DNA of 64,000 nucleotides from Haemophilus sp. (GTDB lineage Bacteria > Pseudomonadota > Gammaproteobacteria > Enterobacterales > Pasteurellaceae). Positions 19,646 to 30,341 of the stretch are shown here, piece by piece. Both the position numbers and the translations under genes were made by a program. Under the pieces are notes generated by a model that saw only the letters and a program-made list of their open reading frames with translations, searched no databases and had not been told where the DNA came from. The stretch's first letter is position 1; each line of letters starts with the position of its first letter. The stretch covers positions 8,358 to 72,357 of the forward strand of contig JAHZCF010000066.1 in the NCBI GenBank assembly GCA_019423005.1, in the 5' to 3' direction.

Positions 19646-22102
19646 TTATTCATCTTTATTTGATTTATCCTCTTCTTCTACTTCAATCTCAACGTCATCT
19701 GCTTTGTCTGCAGCACCGTTAATCGTTAAGCAAACTTCGCTAGAAATCAAATGCTCTAAGATTGTTGCTAGTTCGTGTAATTTTTCTTTGTCATCATCGA
19801 AATAACCTTCTTCTTTTAAGTTAGCAATGAAGGCCGAGAAGACTGCTTTATCAAAGAACTCTGGTGCGTTAATACCGTGTAATACAGAAAGACGCTGTGC
19901 CACCAATTGGCTTTCTTTTTCTAATAATCCGCGAGCAATTCCAGGATCTCTACGTAAAATGCTTACTGTAATGTAGTAGCGTTGTAAGATTTCACGCATA
20001 CCGGCAGACCAAAGTTGTAAAATACGAACTTTAGAGCGGTGGATAGATAAGAAATTATTATTGGCTTGGATAACATCCTGACGCGCAAATTCATCAATAA
20101 TGGCTTTAATTTGTGTATTTAATTCTTCTTCATTGAAATGAAGGAAGAGTTCACCTTTTAAGAATGGATAAATTTTACGAACCGCATCCAATAATAAATC
20201 TTTTTGGATTGCTTCATAATGTAAAACGATACTCGCAACAAGTGAAGGCAACACAAATAAGTGTTGAATATTATTTCGGTAATACGTCATGAGAACAGCA
20301 GAATTACGTTCTAAACGAATAATTTCCCCAAAGTTATCTTTTTCAACTAACACGCCAACACGATCTAAGCTTAATACGTGGTCAAGCATCGCTTTTGGTG
20401 TATCAGTTGGTAGTACCACATCAGTAGAATACGGTACATTCTTTAACATTTCTTGATAACTAGAGAGTTGTTCTAATAGTTGCTCATGAGAAAGCGCACG
20501 TTGACGAGAAGAGAGTAGAGCGGTCCCCACTAAATTCATCGCATTGACGGCTGCAGCTTTATTAATATTTACCATTACTTGATTAGAAACAGCCCCAACC
20601 GCATGGTTAAACCAGTGTGGTTTATCTTCATGATGTTGTTCTTTCCATTCTGGATAATGGTGATTGAGGTAATTTGAAAGCGTAATTGGCTCACCAAAAT
20701 TCACAAAGCCTTGACCTAAATTACGTAATTTTTTAATCACACGTAAAACTAAGCCTGCATTTTCTTTTTCTTTCGCTGCACCACGTAATTCTTTCGCGTA
20801 AGTATCTACTTCCAATACGTGCTCATAACCGATATACACGGGCACTACAGAAATTGGACGCGTTTGGTTATGTTGAAGCGCTTGTAGTGTCATCGACATC
20901 ATACCAGTTTTCGGTGCAAGCAAGCGACCTGTACGAGAACGACCACCTTCAATGAAGTATTCGACGGAATAACCGCGGTGGAATAATTCCCCTAAATATT
21001 CACGGAAAATCGCAGAATAAAGGCGGTTGCCTTTAAACGTACGGCGAATAAAAAATGCTCCCCAACTACGAAATAAAGGACCTGCTGGCCAGAAGTTTAA
21101 GTTAATCCCTGCTGCAATGTGTGGAGGTACAAGACCTTGGTGATAGAGCACATAAGAAAGTAATAAATAGTCAATGTGACTACGGTGACAAGGCACATAA
21201 ACAATCTCATAACCTTCTAGCGCAAGTTTACGCACGCGGTCTGCATTTTGTACATCAATACCAGAATACAGTTTGTTCCATAACCAACGTAAGAAACGAT
21301 CCGCTGCACGAAGGCTGGAATGGCTTACATTTGCTGCAATTTCATGAAGAATTTTTTCGGCTTCAGCGTAGGCTTTCTCACGGCTGATATTTTTTGATTT
21401 TGCCTCATCTTCAATTGCATTTTGAATTGCTTGAGAATTTAATAGCTTATTAAACATCGCTTCGCGGTTTGGCAAACGAGGCCCTGTCGCGGAAATGCGT
21501 TGTTTAGCAAAGTGCATTTTAGCCACGCGAGCCAGTTTTTGTGCAATTTTTTCATCTGAACCGTGCTCATTTACCATGTAACGCAAAGAAAGCGCTTGAG
21601 AAAAACGCACAAAAGTATCACGTCCAAACCAAATCGCAGCAAAGGTTTTTTGAAGACCGTTTAATAAGCGAAGATTGGGTAAGTTTGCTTTATCTTCCTT
21701 ACCTGGTGAACGTCCCCAAAGCACAGAAACAGGAATGAGTTGTACATCTAAATCGGCTGCATCACGGTGCAATTCTAAGTATTTATTGAAGACTTTGGCG
21801 GTTTCATCTTTTGCGCCTTTTGATTTAAAAAAGCGGCGACCTTCATCTAGATAGACATAACGTGGTAATGCTACGCCATCAATCACATTCTTTTCAGCTG
21901 GATCAGGCAAACCTACACTCAAACAGTTACGACGGAAAATCACGAAGTCAGTTTGAGAGGTATAAGGTAAAACATAAAGAATAGGTTGATTGATATTGAG
22001 TTGAAGCTCTTCGATGGGTTGAGCGGGAATAGGATTATTTTTTACTAAAACCGAAAGCGGTAATTCTAATAATTTACGATAAGTACTTACGATGCCAGAC
22101 AT
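19646..22102 (-). CDS. plsB: glycerol-3-phosphate 1-O-acyltransferase
   Basis: PlsB acylates sn-glycerol-3-phosphate from acyl-ACP or acyl-CoA at the inner membrane, starting phospholipid synthesis. The protein has the acyltransferase motifs [15 protein letters not shown] (HX4D) and [19 protein letters not shown]. From ATG 22102 it has 818 residues and begins [20 protein letters not shown], which lines up with the E. coli start; an ATG nine codons upstream (22129) is less likely. The C-terminal acidic tail is short. It is divergent from lexA, the same pairing as in E. coli. Confidence 0.95.
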   Translation of the reverse strand: MSGIVSTYRKLLELPLSVLVKNNPIPAQPIEELQLNINQPILYVLPYTSQTDFVIFRRNCLSVGLPDPAEKNVIDGVALPRYVYLDEGRRFFKSKGAKDETAKVFNKYLELHRDAADLDVQLIPVSVLWGRSPGKEDKANLPNLRLLNGLQKTFAAIWFGRDTFVRFSQALSLRYMVNEHGSDEKIAQKLARVAKMHFAKQRISATGPRLPNREAMFNKLLNSQAIQNAIEDEAKSKNISREKAYAEAEKILHEIAANVSHSSLRAADRFLRWLWNKLYSGIDVQNADRVRKLALEGYEIVYVPCHRSHIDYLLLSYVLYHQGLVPPHIAAGINLNFWPAGPLFRSWGAFFIRRTFKGNRLYSAIFREYLGELFHRGYSVEYFIEGGRSRTGRLLAPKTGMMSMTLQALQHNQTRPISVVPVYIGYEHVLEVDTYAKELRGAAKEKENAGLVLRVIKKLRNLGQGFVNFGEPITLSNYLNHHYPEWKEQHHEDKPHWFNHAVGAVSNQVMVNINKAAAVNAMNLVGTALLSSRQRALSHEQLLEQLSSYQEMLKNVPYSTDVVLPTDTPKAMLDHVLSLDRVGVLVEKDNFGEIIRLERNSAVLMTYYRNNIQHLFVLPSLVASIVLHYEAIQKDLLLDAVRKIYPFLKGELFLHFNEEELNTQIKAIIDEFARQDVIQANNNFLSIHRSKVRILQLWSAGMREILQRYYITVSILRRDPGIARGLLEKESQLVAQRLSVLHGINAPEFFDKAVFSAFIANLKEEGYFDDDKEKLHELATILEHLISSEVCLTINGAADKADDVEIEVEEEDKSNKDE

Positions 22103-22275
22103 AATTAATATTCTCTTTTTGTTAGACATTTCTAGGTATTGTCGGGCATTTTAACACATTCGACCAGTCAAATTCTAAAAATTTACATTTGAGATTTATG
22201 ATGAACACTCAAAAATATGAAAAAAATTGACCGCACTTTTACCTCCAGAAAATAGTTGTTGCAATCGTTATCTTT

Positions 22276-22312
22276 CTGTATATACTAACAGTCATTCTGT
22301 ATAAAGTAACAG
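22276..22312 (+). promoter_or_regulatory. two LexA (SOS) boxes upstream of lexA
   Basis: Two operators of the form CTG-N10-CAG occur at 22276-22291 and 22297-22312, with TA-rich centres. The second touches the lexA ribosome-binding site. Tandem boxes are the known autoregulatory arrangement of lexA. Confidence 0.92.
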
Positions 22313-22320
22313 GAGTGTAT

Positions 22321-22947
22321 ATGAGACCATTAACTGCCAGACAACAAGAAGTGCTGGAACTCTTAAAGCGCCATTTAGAAACCACGGGTATGCCGCCTAC
22401 TCGTGCAGAAATTTCTCGTGAATTAGGCTTTAAATCCCCTAATGCGGCAGAAGAACACTTAAAAGCACTTGCTCGTAAAGGTGCAATTGAAATTGTTGCG
22501 GGCGCTTCTCGCGGTATTCGCATTATTGATGATAGTGCTAATGATGAGGAAGAAGAGGGCTTACCGCTCATCGGTCGCGTAGCCGCAGGGGAGCCGATTC
22601 TGGCTGAGCAACATATTGAAGGCACTTATCGTGTTGATGCGAATATGTTTAAGCCACAAGCTGACTTTTTATTAAAAGTATATGGCCAATCCATGAAAGA
22701 TATCGGCATTTTAGATGGCGATCTTCTTGCCGTGCATAGCACAAAAGATGTGCGAAATGGACAGATTGTTGTTGCCCGAATTGAAGATGAAGTGACAGTA
22801 AAACGCTTAGAACGTAAAGGTTCAGTTATTTATCTGCATGCAGAAAATGAAGAGTTTCAGCCGATTGTCGTTAATCTTGAAGAACAGCCTCATTTTGAAA
22901 TTGAAGGGATTGCAGTAGGGATCATTCGTAATAACGCTTGGATGTAA
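22321..22947 (+). CDS. lexA: SOS repressor LexA
   Basis: LexA represses DNA-damage genes and cleaves itself when stimulated by RecA filaments. The 208-residue protein from ATG 22321 has the winged-helix domain [18 protein letters not shown] with [13 protein letters not shown] recognition helices. The Ala89-Gly90 cleavage site lies in VAAGEP, the catalytic Ser124 in YGQSMKD and Lys161 in [13 protein letters not shown] lies five bases before the start, overlapping the downstream SOS box. dapF follows on the same strand. Confidence 0.97.
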   Translation: MRPLTARQQEVLELLKRHLETTGMPPTRAEISRELGFKSPNAAEEHLKALARKGAIEIVAGASRGIRIIDDSANDEEEEGLPLIGRVAAGEPILAEQHIEGTYRVDANMFKPQADFLLKVYGQSMKDIGILDGDLLAVHSTKDVRNGQIVVARIEDEVTVKRLERKGSVIYLHAENEEFQPIVVNLEEQPHFEIEGIAVGIIRNNAWM

Positions 22948-22952
22948 TGATG

Positions 22953-22993
22953 AAAGTGCGGTGAGAAAATAAAGTGTTTTGTGACCGCACTTT
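22953..22993. repeat. USS inverted pair between lexA and dapF
   Basis: Uptake sequences in opposite orientation at 22953-22962 and 22984-22993 form a 10-bp stem with a 21-base loop. With no clear T-run, it may only weakly terminate lexA. Confidence 0.6.
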
Positions 22994-23068
22994 GTCTATT
23001 CTGGCTATTTGCCATTCGGCTTATTGCTCTCTATAATGCCAAAAAATTTTCAAATCAAGGAAGGAAAC

Positions 23069-23893
23069 ATGCAGTTTTCCAAAATGCATGGCCTTGGCAA
23101 TGACTTTGTTGTTGTTGATGCTGTGACGCAAAATGCCTATTTTACCCCTGAAACCATTAAACGCTTAGCTGATCGTCATCGTGGTATTGGTTTTGATCAG
23201 CTTTTAATCGTTGAGCCACCTTATGATCCAGATTTAGATTTCCATTATCGTATTTTTAATGCCGATGGTAGTGAAGTGTCGCAATGTGGAAATGGGGCAA
23301 GATGTTTTGCGCGTTTTGTCACCTTAAAAGGGTTGACCAATAAAAAGGATATTGCAGTAAGCACACAAAAAGGAAAAATGGTTTTAACGGTAAAAGAAGA
23401 TGGGCAAATTCGCGTCAATATGGGCGAGCCGATTTGGGAACCCAATAAAATTCCTTTTACTGCTAACAAATTTGAAAAAAACTATATTCTACGTACCGAT
23501 GTTCAAACGGTGCTTTGTGGTGCAGTATCAATGGGCAATCCACATTGCGTTGTTCAAGTGGACAATATTGAAACGGCCAATGTAGCAGAGTTAGGTCCAC
23601 TCTTAGAAAGTCATGAACGTTTTCCAGAAAGAGTAAACGCTGGATTTATGCAAGTCGTCAATCGTAACCACATTAAATTGCGTGTATATGAACGTGGTGC
23701 AGGTGAAACACAAGCTTGTGGCAGTGGCGCTTGTGCAGCAGCGGCTGTTGGAATTATGCAAGGTTTACTTGATAACAAAGTGCAGGTTGATCTACCTGGT
23801 GGTAGCTTGCTTATTGAGTGGGAAGGCGTAGGTTCGCCGCTTTATATGACGGGTGATGCGACTCATATCTATGATGGCAACATTCACCTTTAA
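23069..23893 (+). CDS. dapF: diaminopimelate epimerase
   Basis: DapF interconverts LL- and meso-diaminopimelate for lysine and peptidoglycan synthesis. The 274-residue protein starts [17 protein letters not shown] at ATG 23069, with AAGGAAGGAA just upstream. Both catalytic cysteines are visible in the two-base mechanism motifs [13 protein letters not shown] and [18 protein letters not shown] perfect hairpin terminator follows. Association with lexA and plsB matches H. influenzae order. Confidence 0.97.
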   Translation: MQFSKMHGLGNDFVVVDAVTQNAYFTPETIKRLADRHRGIGFDQLLIVEPPYDPDLDFHYRIFNADGSEVSQCGNGARCFARFVTLKGLTNKKDIAVSTQKGKMVLTVKEDGQIRVNMGEPIWEPNKIPFTANKFEKNYILRTDVQTVLCGAVSMGNPHCVVQVDNIETANVAELGPLLESHERFPERVNAGFMQVVNRNHIKLRVYERGAGETQACGSGACAAAAVGIMQGLLDNKVQVDLPGGSLLIEWEGVGSPLYMTGDATHIYDGNIHL

Positions 23894-23909
23894 TCTCTTC
23901 TAATCGAAT

Positions 23910-23942
23910 AAAAAATGCGTGGAAACTATCCACGCATTTTTT
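23910..23942. terminator. bidirectional terminator between dapF and carbonic anhydrase
   Basis: A perfect 14-bp stem (23910-23923 / 23929-23942) with a 5-base loop and A/T-runs on either side, lying between convergent genes. Confidence 0.85.
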
Positions 23943-23944
23943 AT

Positions 23945-24697
23945 TTATTGTTCAACTTCCACATCACGCTGATTTAATGGTTGCGTTGGGCGGTTGTTTT
24001 TTCCTTCCATTTCTTCTATTGCGGCAATTTGTGCTTTGCTTGCTTGAATTGGTGATTTAAAAATGGTCCAAGCCACGTTTTCACTACAAGGTGGAGTGGT
24101 GAGAGATCCATTTAAGCGGAAACGTGCCATCTCTTTTGGTATTAGCGCTTTAATATCAATCTGTTGAGCCAATTTTTCTTTTTGTCCAACGGTGAGTTTT
24201 TTTTCAACGACTGGTGCTAATGCTGGATTCGCTTCACCTTCATTTACCATTACGGCAACAACCGCTAATGCTTTATCTTCACTTTGATGAACAAAATGAA
24301 TCTCTAAAGGATAATGTTGGCGTTTAAAAGTATGTTCACTTGGTGTGTGAAAGTGAAATTGTTTTAAATAGAATGGTTTATTGTTGAGCATAATAAATGG
24401 TACATTTTCTTGTGCAACACTGACTTGCACGGTATGTCCATTGTTTTCTACTTGATACTCCGCAGGGAAGTAATTCATCTTAAGTGGTTTATTGGCCACT
24501 TTCATGCCGTTATCTGCTTCCAGATTAACAGGCGACTGAACCTTCCCTAGCTTACAGGTTTGATATTCGGTGAGCAAATCACCCCAATGTTCAGGGCTTT
24601 CTTTTCCATTATAAGACCAATGCGCTTTATGCGTTTGGGCAAATGATGCTGTGCTTAATGCGATAAGTAAGCTAGAAAGCAATAGACGAGTCTTCAT
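23945..24697 (-). CDS. alpha-class carbonic anhydrase, periplasmic
   Basis: The enzyme hydrates carbon dioxide in the periplasm. The 250-residue precursor starts at ATG 24697 with a clear signal peptide (MKTRLLLSSLLIALSTASFAQ). It then shows the alpha-class sequence HWSYNGKESPEHWGDL, QSPVNL, the zinc-binding histidine pair in FHFHTPSEHT, the third ligand in LEIHFVH, and the GSLTTPPCSE active-site loop. An in-frame extension to 24799 has no signal peptide at its start and is not preferred. Alpha-class enzymes are patchily distributed in Pasteurellaceae, so this gene may help place the species. Confidence 0.93.
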   Translation of the reverse strand: MKTRLLLSSLLIALSTASFAQTHKAHWSYNGKESPEHWGDLLTEYQTCKLGKVQSPVNLEADNGMKVANKPLKMNYFPAEYQVENNGHTVQVSVAQENVPFIMLNNKPFYLKQFHFHTPSEHTFKRQHYPLEIHFVHQSEDKALAVVAVMVNEGEANPALAPVVEKKLTVGQKEKLAQQIDIKALIPKEMARFRLNGSLTTPPCSENVAWTIFKSPIQASKAQIAAIEEMEGKNNRPTQPLNQRDVEVEQ

Positions 24698-24850
24698 AAG
24701 GCACCTCTCCTTTTTTGTGGTATATGCCTCATCGATTCTACTGGTTCTGTATGATAACTTTTTGATTTTGGTCAAGTTTTGTTTGAGTGTTGAACTCATC
24801 GTACAAGTGGGGATAATGCTAAAAAAGCCGTCTATTTTGATCGCACTTTT

Positions 24851-25783
24851 TTAGTACTGACAGAGTCGTTCTCTCAGATCTTCTGCGGTTTGGCAGGTTT
24901 TAATTCGTTCAAAAACGATATCTGCTTCAGGATATTCTTTATTAAGATAGCGTAGCCATTGTTTGATGCGGGCAACATGATAAAAACCGGAATCATGGAA
25001 ATTTTCCATTTCCGCATATTTTTGCAAGATCTTTTGAATATCCGTCCAAGACATTTTTTCGCAATTTTGTTTAAGTACAAGGCTTAAGTTTGGAATATTT
25101 AATGCACCACGCCCGACCATTAGATCTTCGCAACCTGTCGCTTTTAAACAGGCTTGACCATCTTCCCAACGCCAAATTTCACCATTAGCAATTACAGGGA
25201 TCGTCAAACGAGATCTCACTTCACCGATTTTTTCCCAATTGATGCGATCGGCATGATAGCCATCGGCTTTAGTTCGACCGTGAATAGTGATTTCAGTGGC
25301 ACCGCCTTGTTGTACCGCATCGGCAATTTCAAACGCTTGTGAAGTACAATCCCAACCTAATCGCACTTTAACGCTGACAGGTAAATGACTAGGTACGGTT
25401 TTACGTAAGGCTAGAGTCGCTTGATAAATTAATTCAGGTTGCTTGAGAAGTGCAGCACCTCCGTTACTCCCATTAACGGTTTTGGATGGGCAACCACAAT
25501 TTAAATCAATGCCATGTGAGCCCAGTTCAATGGCGCGATTGGCATTTTCAGCAAGACAATTAGGATGTTGACCTAAAAGTTGGACACGAACAGGGGTTCT
25601 AGAAGGGGTAAACCCTTGATTTTTGAGTTCAGGGCAAAGACGATAAAAGACTTTTTCAGGTAAGAGTTGATCCACCACGCGAACAAATTCGGTGACGCAG
25701 AGATCATATTCATTCACCTCGGTTAAAAGCTGGCGAACGAAAGGGTCAAGCACTCCTTGCATGGGGGCGAGGATAACACGCAC
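24851..25783 (-). CDS. dusC: tRNA-dihydrouridine(16) synthase
   Basis: DusC makes dihydrouridine at position 16 of tRNA. The 310-residue protein begins at a GTG (25783) overlapping the djlA stop by one base. Dus signatures are [42 protein letters not shown] with the catalytic cysteine, [13 protein letters not shown], and [17 protein letters not shown]. The PMQGVLD start and overall length fit DusC rather than DusA or DusB. It is co-transcribed with djlA. Confidence 0.92.
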   Translation of the reverse strand: MRVILAPMQGVLDPFVRQLLTEVNEYDLCVTEFVRVVDQLLPEKVFYRLCPELKNQGFTPSRTPVRVQLLGQHPNCLAENANRAIELGSHGIDLNCGCPSKTVNGSNGGAALLKQPELIYQATLALRKTVPSHLPVSVKVRLGWDCTSQAFEIADAVQQGGATEITIHGRTKADGYHADRINWEKIGEVRSRLTIPVIANGEIWRWEDGQACLKATGCEDLMVGRGALNIPNLSLVLKQNCEKMSWTDIQKILQKYAEMENFHDSGFYHVARIKQWLRYLNKEYPEADIVFERIKTCQTAEDLRERLCQY

Positions 25784-26649
25784 TATTTCCAGCCTTTCAC
25801 TTTACAAATTAAATCGTAAGCGGCTTGGATTTGTTGCGCTTTTTCTTTAGCCATTTCCATCATTTCTGGCGGTAAGCCTTTCGCAACTAATTTATCTGGG
25901 TGATGTTCATTCATTAAACGACGATATGCACGTTTTACAGCATTACGGTCATCACTTTCACTCACGCCTAATACTTTATAAGCATCACTTAATGTTGGGC
26001 CTGAAGATTGTTGGTATCCGCCCTGTTGTTGATATTGGTAGCCACCTTGCTGTTGATAACCACCTTGTTGGTATTGGCGATAGAAGCCACCTTGGGTAAA
26101 TTGGCGAGCCGCAATTTCCATTGCCAGCATTTGCTCAAACTGCATACGGGAAAGACCGAGTTCTTCGGCTACCACATAAAGCACTTCTTTTTCTGACTCA
26201 TGTAATTGAGAATCAGCAAATGCAGCCTGCACTTGCACGTGTAAAAACATTCTCAGCAAGTCAGCACGTTGTCCACATCCAATACGGAATTCGCGAATCA
26301 CCTGGCGTAGTGGAAAATCTGTTGCTTTACCTCGACTAAATGCCTCTTGAGCAAGTTTGCGATGACTCTCATCTAATTGCATTTGGTTCATCAACTGATT
26401 CGCCAGTTGAATATCTTCTTCTGTCACACGACCTTTGGATTTACTTAAATGCCCAAGTACCGCAAAGGTAGTTTGCATAAAGAGCGCTTGTCGGGTCGTT
26501 TTTTTCTTAAAAAAGCTAGAGTTAACCGAACCAAGCTCATAGAGTTTTTTATCTGCGATAGAGCCTAAAATAAGTCCAGCGATGGCGCCAAAAAAGCCCC
26601 CCCATTTAAAACCGAGAAAAACGCCGATAATCTTTCCAAAAAAATACAT
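25783..26649 (-). CDS. djlA: membrane-anchored DnaJ-like co-chaperone DjlA
   Basis: DjlA stimulates DnaK from the inner membrane. The 288-residue protein has an N-terminal glycine-rich membrane segment ([20 protein letters not shown]), a central TerB-like helical domain, a Gln/Gly/Tyr-rich repeat linker (about residues 190-215, several GGYQQQ-type units) and a C-terminal J domain with the HPD motif in NEHHPDKLV. The Q/G/Y linker has clear internal repeats. dusC follows with a one-base overlap. Confidence 0.94.
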   Translation of the reverse strand: MYFFGKIIGVFLGFKWGGFFGAIAGLILGSIADKKLYELGSVNSSFFKKKTTRQALFMQTTFAVLGHLSKSKGRVTEEDIQLANQLMNQMQLDESHRKLAQEAFSRGKATDFPLRQVIREFRIGCGQRADLLRMFLHVQVQAAFADSQLHESEKEVLYVVAEELGLSRMQFEQMLAMEIAARQFTQGGFYRQYQQGGYQQQGGYQYQQQGGYQQSSGPTLSDAYKVLGVSESDDRNAVKRAYRRLMNEHHPDKLVAKGLPPEMMEMAKEKAQQIQAAYDLICKVKGWK

Positions 26650-26683
26650 TCTCTTCCCCTAAAGTGCGGTCAAAAAGGTCTTT

Positions 26684-26715
26684 GACAATAATGGGCAGAC
26701 GCAAATGTCTGCCCT
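26684..26715 (-). terminator. hairpin after pyrE
   Basis: An 8-bp stem with a GC core (GGGCAGAC paired with GTCTGCCC, around 26694-26715) lies downstream of pyrE. The T-tail is weak on the minus strand, so it is only a possible terminator. Confidence 0.5.
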
Positions 26716-26755
26716 TACATTAATATGGCTTTATTCTTATTTTTCAAGTGATGAA

Positions 26756-27397
26756 TTACACACCATAACTTTCACGATAAGCCCGCATCGCAGGTAAATA
26801 TTGCTGATAATCGGGTTCTTTTTCAATGAATTGCATTAAATCATCCAAATCAATAATGGAAAGCACTTGGCATTGATAGTCTCGTTCTACTTCTTGGATG
26901 GCTGACAGTTCCCCTTTGCCTTTTTCCTGACGATTTAATGCAATAAAGACAGCGGCTAATTTCGCGTTATTGGCTTCAAGATGCGCCATGGATTCACGAA
27001 TGGCTGTGCCAGCTGTAATGACATCATCGATTAACAACACATTGCCGGTTAATGAGCTACCGATCAAATTACCGCCTTCACCGTGATCTTTGGCTTCTTT
27101 ACGATTAAAGCAAACAGGTGTGTCACGGTTAAATTGATTGAATAGTGCAATGGAAACGCTCGTCGCAATCGGAATGCCTTTGTAGGCAGGACCAAAAATG
27201 ACATCAAAATCGACCGCACTTGATTGAATTGCCTTCGCATAGAATTCACCTAAGCGAGCAAGATCTGCCCCCGTGCTGAATAATCCTGCGTTAAAAAAAT
27301 AAGGGCTTTTTCGACCTGATTTTAGTGCAAACTCGCCAAATTTAAGCACGTTACGGCTCAAGGCAAATTTAATAAATTCGATTTTGTAGCTTTCCAT
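26756..27397 (-). CDS. pyrE: orotate phosphoribosyltransferase
   Basis: PyrE converts orotate and PRPP to OMP in pyrimidine synthesis. The 213-residue protein shows [36 protein letters not shown] with the catalytic loop, and the PRPP-binding motif [16 protein letters not shown]. It follows rph with a nine-base gap, the rph-pyrE operon order also found in E. coli. Confidence 0.96.
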   Translation of the reverse strand: MESYKIEFIKFALSRNVLKFGEFALKSGRKSPYFFNAGLFSTGADLARLGEFYAKAIQSSAVDFDVIFGPAYKGIPIATSVSIALFNQFNRDTPVCFNRKEAKDHGEGGNLIGSSLTGNVLLIDDVITAGTAIRESMAHLEANNAKLAAVFIALNRQEKGKGELSAIQEVERDYQCQVLSIIDLDDLMQFIEKEPDYQQYLPAMRAYRESYGV

Positions 27398-27406
27398 TTT
27401 TTGTTC

Positions 27407-28123
27407 CTATAAACCTAATGCTTCACGTTGTGCAGCCAAGATTTGTTCGCAGCCTTGTTTGGCTAAGCCTAATAAGGTGAGTAATTCTTCGTGGCTGAAT
27501 GGTTCGCCTTCTGCGGTACCTTGCACTTCGATCATGCGGCCATCTTCCATCATCACAACGTTCATATCTGTTTCGGCAGCTGAGTCTTCTACATATTCCA
27601 AATCACATACAGCCTCACCCTCAACAATTCCAACTGAAACTGCAGCAACGAGACCTTTGATTGGATTGGTTTTTAATGTGCCGTTAGCGATTAAACCGTT
27701 GATAGCATCACATAAAGCCACTGCTGCACCAGTGATAGAAGCTGTTCTTGTACCGCCATCCGCTTGAATCACGTCGCAGTCTAAGGTAATAGAGCGTTCG
27801 CCAAGAGCCTCTAAGTCAACCATTGCACGTAATGAACGCGCGATTAAGCGTTGAATTTCCATGGTGCGTCCACCTTGTTTGCCTTTTGCTGCTTCACGTT
27901 GCATACGGCTGTGTGCAGAGCGAGGTAACATACCATATTCTGCTGTCACCCAACCTTGATTCTGTCCTTTTAAGAAACGCGGTACGCTTTCATCAACACT
28001 CGCCGTACATAAAACTTTAGTATCACCAAATTCCACCAATACTGAGCCTTCAGCATGTTTCGTATAATTACGGGTGATTTTAATTGGACGAGGCTGATGA
28101 TTTTCACGATTATTTGGACGCAT
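27407..28123 (-). CDS. rph: ribonuclease PH
   Basis: RNase PH trims tRNA 3' ends phosphorolytically. The 238-residue protein begins [20 protein letters not shown] and shows [36 protein letters not shown], the [16 protein letters not shown] helix and [19 protein letters not shown] with catalytic acidic residues. Full length suggests an active enzyme, unlike the frameshifted E. coli K-12 copy. It leads the rph-pyrE operon. Confidence 0.96.
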   Translation of the reverse strand: MRPNNRENHQPRPIKITRNYTKHAEGSVLVEFGDTKVLCTASVDESVPRFLKGQNQGWVTAEYGMLPRSAHSRMQREAAKGKQGGRTMEIQRLIARSLRAMVDLEALGERSITLDCDVIQADGGTRTASITGAAVALCDAINGLIANGTLKTNPIKGLVAAVSVGIVEGEAVCDLEYVEDSAAETDMNVVMMEDGRMIEVQGTAEGEPFSHEELLTLLGLAKQGCEQILAAQREALGL

Positions 28124-28149
28124 TCTGAATTCCTTTATTTTATTGATAA

Positions 28150-28179
28150 AAAAAGCGAGCTTATTTTAGCACGCTTTTT
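28150..28179 (-). terminator. terminator after dauA
   Basis: An imperfect stem (28150-28160 / 28169-28179, one mismatch) with A- and T-runs on both sides lies between dauA and rph and should terminate dauA on the minus strand. Confidence 0.7.
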
Positions 28180-28185
28180 AGTGTT

Positions 28186-29928
28186 TTATGGATTTGCTTG
28201 TTCAAACTCACGAATTTTATTAAACACATCTTGTAAATCTGTACCATAGTTAATTTTTTGTAATTCAGGCACAGAGTTAGATTTTACTAACATTCTGAGT
28301 GGTTGGAATTGCATATTGCACAAGTAGATTTGTTGATGTGGCAACATATGTTGTACAAAGTGGGTGAGTGCATGAATGCCCCCAGTATCAAGCACAGTCA
28401 CAGCATCACATTGCAACACGATATGTTTAATTTCGTGATCCGTATGTACGGTTTTATCATGCAAATCCGCAAAGAGTTTATCTGCCGCAGCAAAGAACAA
28501 TGGGCCACTGATACGATAAGCTAACACATCATTCAGATCTTCTGGTGCAGGTTGCTCAATAGCTTTTGTCATTTCTGCAATGGTGCGGATAAATAAGAGA
28601 CTCGCTAATAATACGCCGACAGAGATGGCGATCACCATATCAAATAACACGGTGAGAATTAAGCAAGTGAACAACACGGCAATTTCATTTTTTGTTGAGC
28701 GACGCGCCAAACGAATGATTTCAGGTACATTCGCCATATGCCAAGCTACCATTAATAGCAATGCAGCCATAGAAGAGAGCGGCAAATAAGACAGGGCATT
28801 CGCAAAGAATAATAGCGAGAATAAAACTAAGAGTGCATGAATTACACTGGCTATTGGTGATACAGCCCCAGATTTTACATTGGCCGCGGAACGTGCAATT
28901 GCCGCGGTTGCAGTAATGCCGCCTAAGAATGGTGAAATAATATTCCCTAAGCCTTGGGCGAGTAATTCATTATTGGAATGATGTTTGGTATCCGTCATGT
29001 TATCTAAAATGACCGCACAAAGTAGCGATTCAATTGCGCCTAATACAGCCATAGAAAAGGCGGCAGGCAAGATATCTTGTATGCGATCAAAATTCCAATT
29101 GATGACTTCACCTTGTGCATTAGGAATATTCCAAGGTAAGGCAAATTCAGGCAAGACATTAGGGATACCATATCCTGTTGTCCCATCAGATAAGGTGTAT
29201 TGGAATGCCGTACCAATAGTTTCAACCGAGAAACCAAATTGTCCTAAGGCTAATGCCATGAGTGTCCCAATAATGACCGCAGGTAAATGACCCGGCACAG
29301 GTAAACGAAGTTTGTGCCATTGGGTGAGGACAAATAAGGTGACCACACCAACAGCGGTATCAGCCCAGCTAATCGTCGGAAGTGCGGTTAAAATAGTCTG
29401 TACTTTTTCAATATAGTGAGGTGGCATCTGAGCAATGTCTAGACCTAAGAAATCTTTGATTTGCAAGGTGCCGATAGTGATCCCAATTCCGCAGGTAAAG
29501 CCAAGTGTAACGGGGAGAGGAATGTACTCAATTAATCGCCCTAATCGAGACAAGGCCATGATGACTAAAATAATCCCCGAAAGTAGCGTCGCCATAAGCA
29601 ATCCGCTGAGTCCAAATTGTTGGGTAACGGGATATAAAATCACGACAAATGCGGCGGTTGGTCCTGAAATATTAAAACGAGATCCACCGGTTAACGCAAT
29701 CACGATACCCGCCACGATAGCAGTATAAAGACCGTGTTGTGGTGGAACACCGCTGGCGATCGCCAAGGCCATGGAGAGGGGAATCGCAATAACTCCCACA
29801 GTGAGGCCCGCGATAATATCTTTTATCAATTTTTGTTTTCCGTAACCTTCACGGAAAGATTCTTTCAATGCGCTAAATGGTTTTACGGCCAAAAACACAT
29901 TTTTAGAAAAGAGAGATTTGATTTGCAT
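28186..29928 (-). CDS. dauA: SulP family C4-dicarboxylate/anion transporter DauA
   Basis: The 580-residue inner-membrane protein is a SulP transporter with a C-terminal cytoplasmic STAS domain. Long stretches match E. coli DauA as I recall it: [57 protein letters not shown] in nearly the same form, and [20 protein letters not shown]. DauA imports succinate and other C4-dicarboxylates, mainly at acidic pH. The STAS region (about residues 465-570) contains [12 protein letters not shown]. Located beside tRNA-Ser. Anion specificity here is inferred. Confidence 0.85.
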   Translation of the reverse strand: MQIKSLFSKNVFLAVKPFSALKESFREGYGKQKLIKDIIAGLTVGVIAIPLSMALAIASGVPPQHGLYTAIVAGIVIALTGGSRFNISGPTAAFVVILYPVTQQFGLSGLLMATLLSGIILVIMALSRLGRLIEYIPLPVTLGFTCGIGITIGTLQIKDFLGLDIAQMPPHYIEKVQTILTALPTISWADTAVGVVTLFVLTQWHKLRLPVPGHLPAVIIGTLMALALGQFGFSVETIGTAFQYTLSDGTTGYGIPNVLPEFALPWNIPNAQGEVINWNFDRIQDILPAAFSMAVLGAIESLLCAVILDNMTDTKHHSNNELLAQGLGNIISPFLGGITATAAIARSAANVKSGAVSPIASVIHALLVLFSLLFFANALSYLPLSSMAALLLMVAWHMANVPEIIRLARRSTKNEIAVLFTCLILTVLFDMVIAISVGVLLASLLFIRTIAEMTKAIEQPAPEDLNDVLAYRISGPLFFAAADKLFADLHDKTVHTDHEIKHIVLQCDAVTVLDTGGIHALTHFVQHMLPHQQIYLCNMQFQPLRMLVKSNSVPELQKINYGTDLQDVFNKIREFEQANP

Positions 29929-30053
29929 AAAAATACGACGATAGAAAAGAGGTAAGTTTATATTTTAGCTAAAAGGAAAAGGATTTTTTATGTTCTAGCT
30001 CAAAAAACTTGACTAATCTTGGATAAATCTTTATATTTCACGCACTTCAAAAC

Positions 30054-30143
30054 GGTGAGATGTCCGAGTGGTTGAAGGAGCACGCCTGGAAAGCGTGTAT
30101 GTGCGAAAGTGCATCGGGGGTTCGAATCCCCCTCTCACCGCCA
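30054..30143 (+). tRNA. tRNA-Ser(GGA)
   Basis: The 90-base sequence folds as a class II tRNA: the acceptor arm GGTGAGA pairs with TCTCACC, there is a long variable arm, TTCGAATC in the T-loop and an encoded CCA end. The anticodon is GGA (in CTGGAAA). Its 3' end (30130-30143) is the attachment site of the downstream element. Confidence 0.95.
30130..30143 (+). repeat. attL core, 3' end of tRNA-Ser
   Basis: The 14 bases CCCTCTCACCGCCA at the tRNA 3' end recur exactly at 41259-41272, the far end of the element. They form the direct-repeat core left by site-specific integration. Confidence 0.9.
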
Positions 30144-30255
30144 CGAACCTTGTCAAATAATGTCTTTCTTGTCAAAAAACAACGCAAAAACAATGATTTA
30201 GTTATCTTTAATCTGTTTCTTTCGTTGGTCTATGTTTGTCTTTGTTTCCGTTTTT

Positions 30256-30303
30256 AACTCCCTAATTTACTCCCTCACTTTTTGGGCGTTTTTCGAGGGA
30301 GTT
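30256..30303. repeat. left-end AACTCCCT repeats, candidate integrase arm sites
   Basis: AACTCCCT at 30256-30263, TACTCCCT at 30268-30275 and an inverted AGGGAGTT at 30296-30303 lie between attL and the integrase gene. The same octamer occurs three times near attR. Terminal placement suggests arm-type binding sites for integrase or excisionase. Confidence 0.55.
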
Positions 30304-30341
30304 AAAACGGCTAAGTTTTAATCAAACAAAGGCTTTTTATC

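Noticed and set aside
30060..30257. Open frame starting inside tRNA-Ser
   Set aside because: It overlaps the tRNA and attL and has no protein-like composition or ribosome-binding site.
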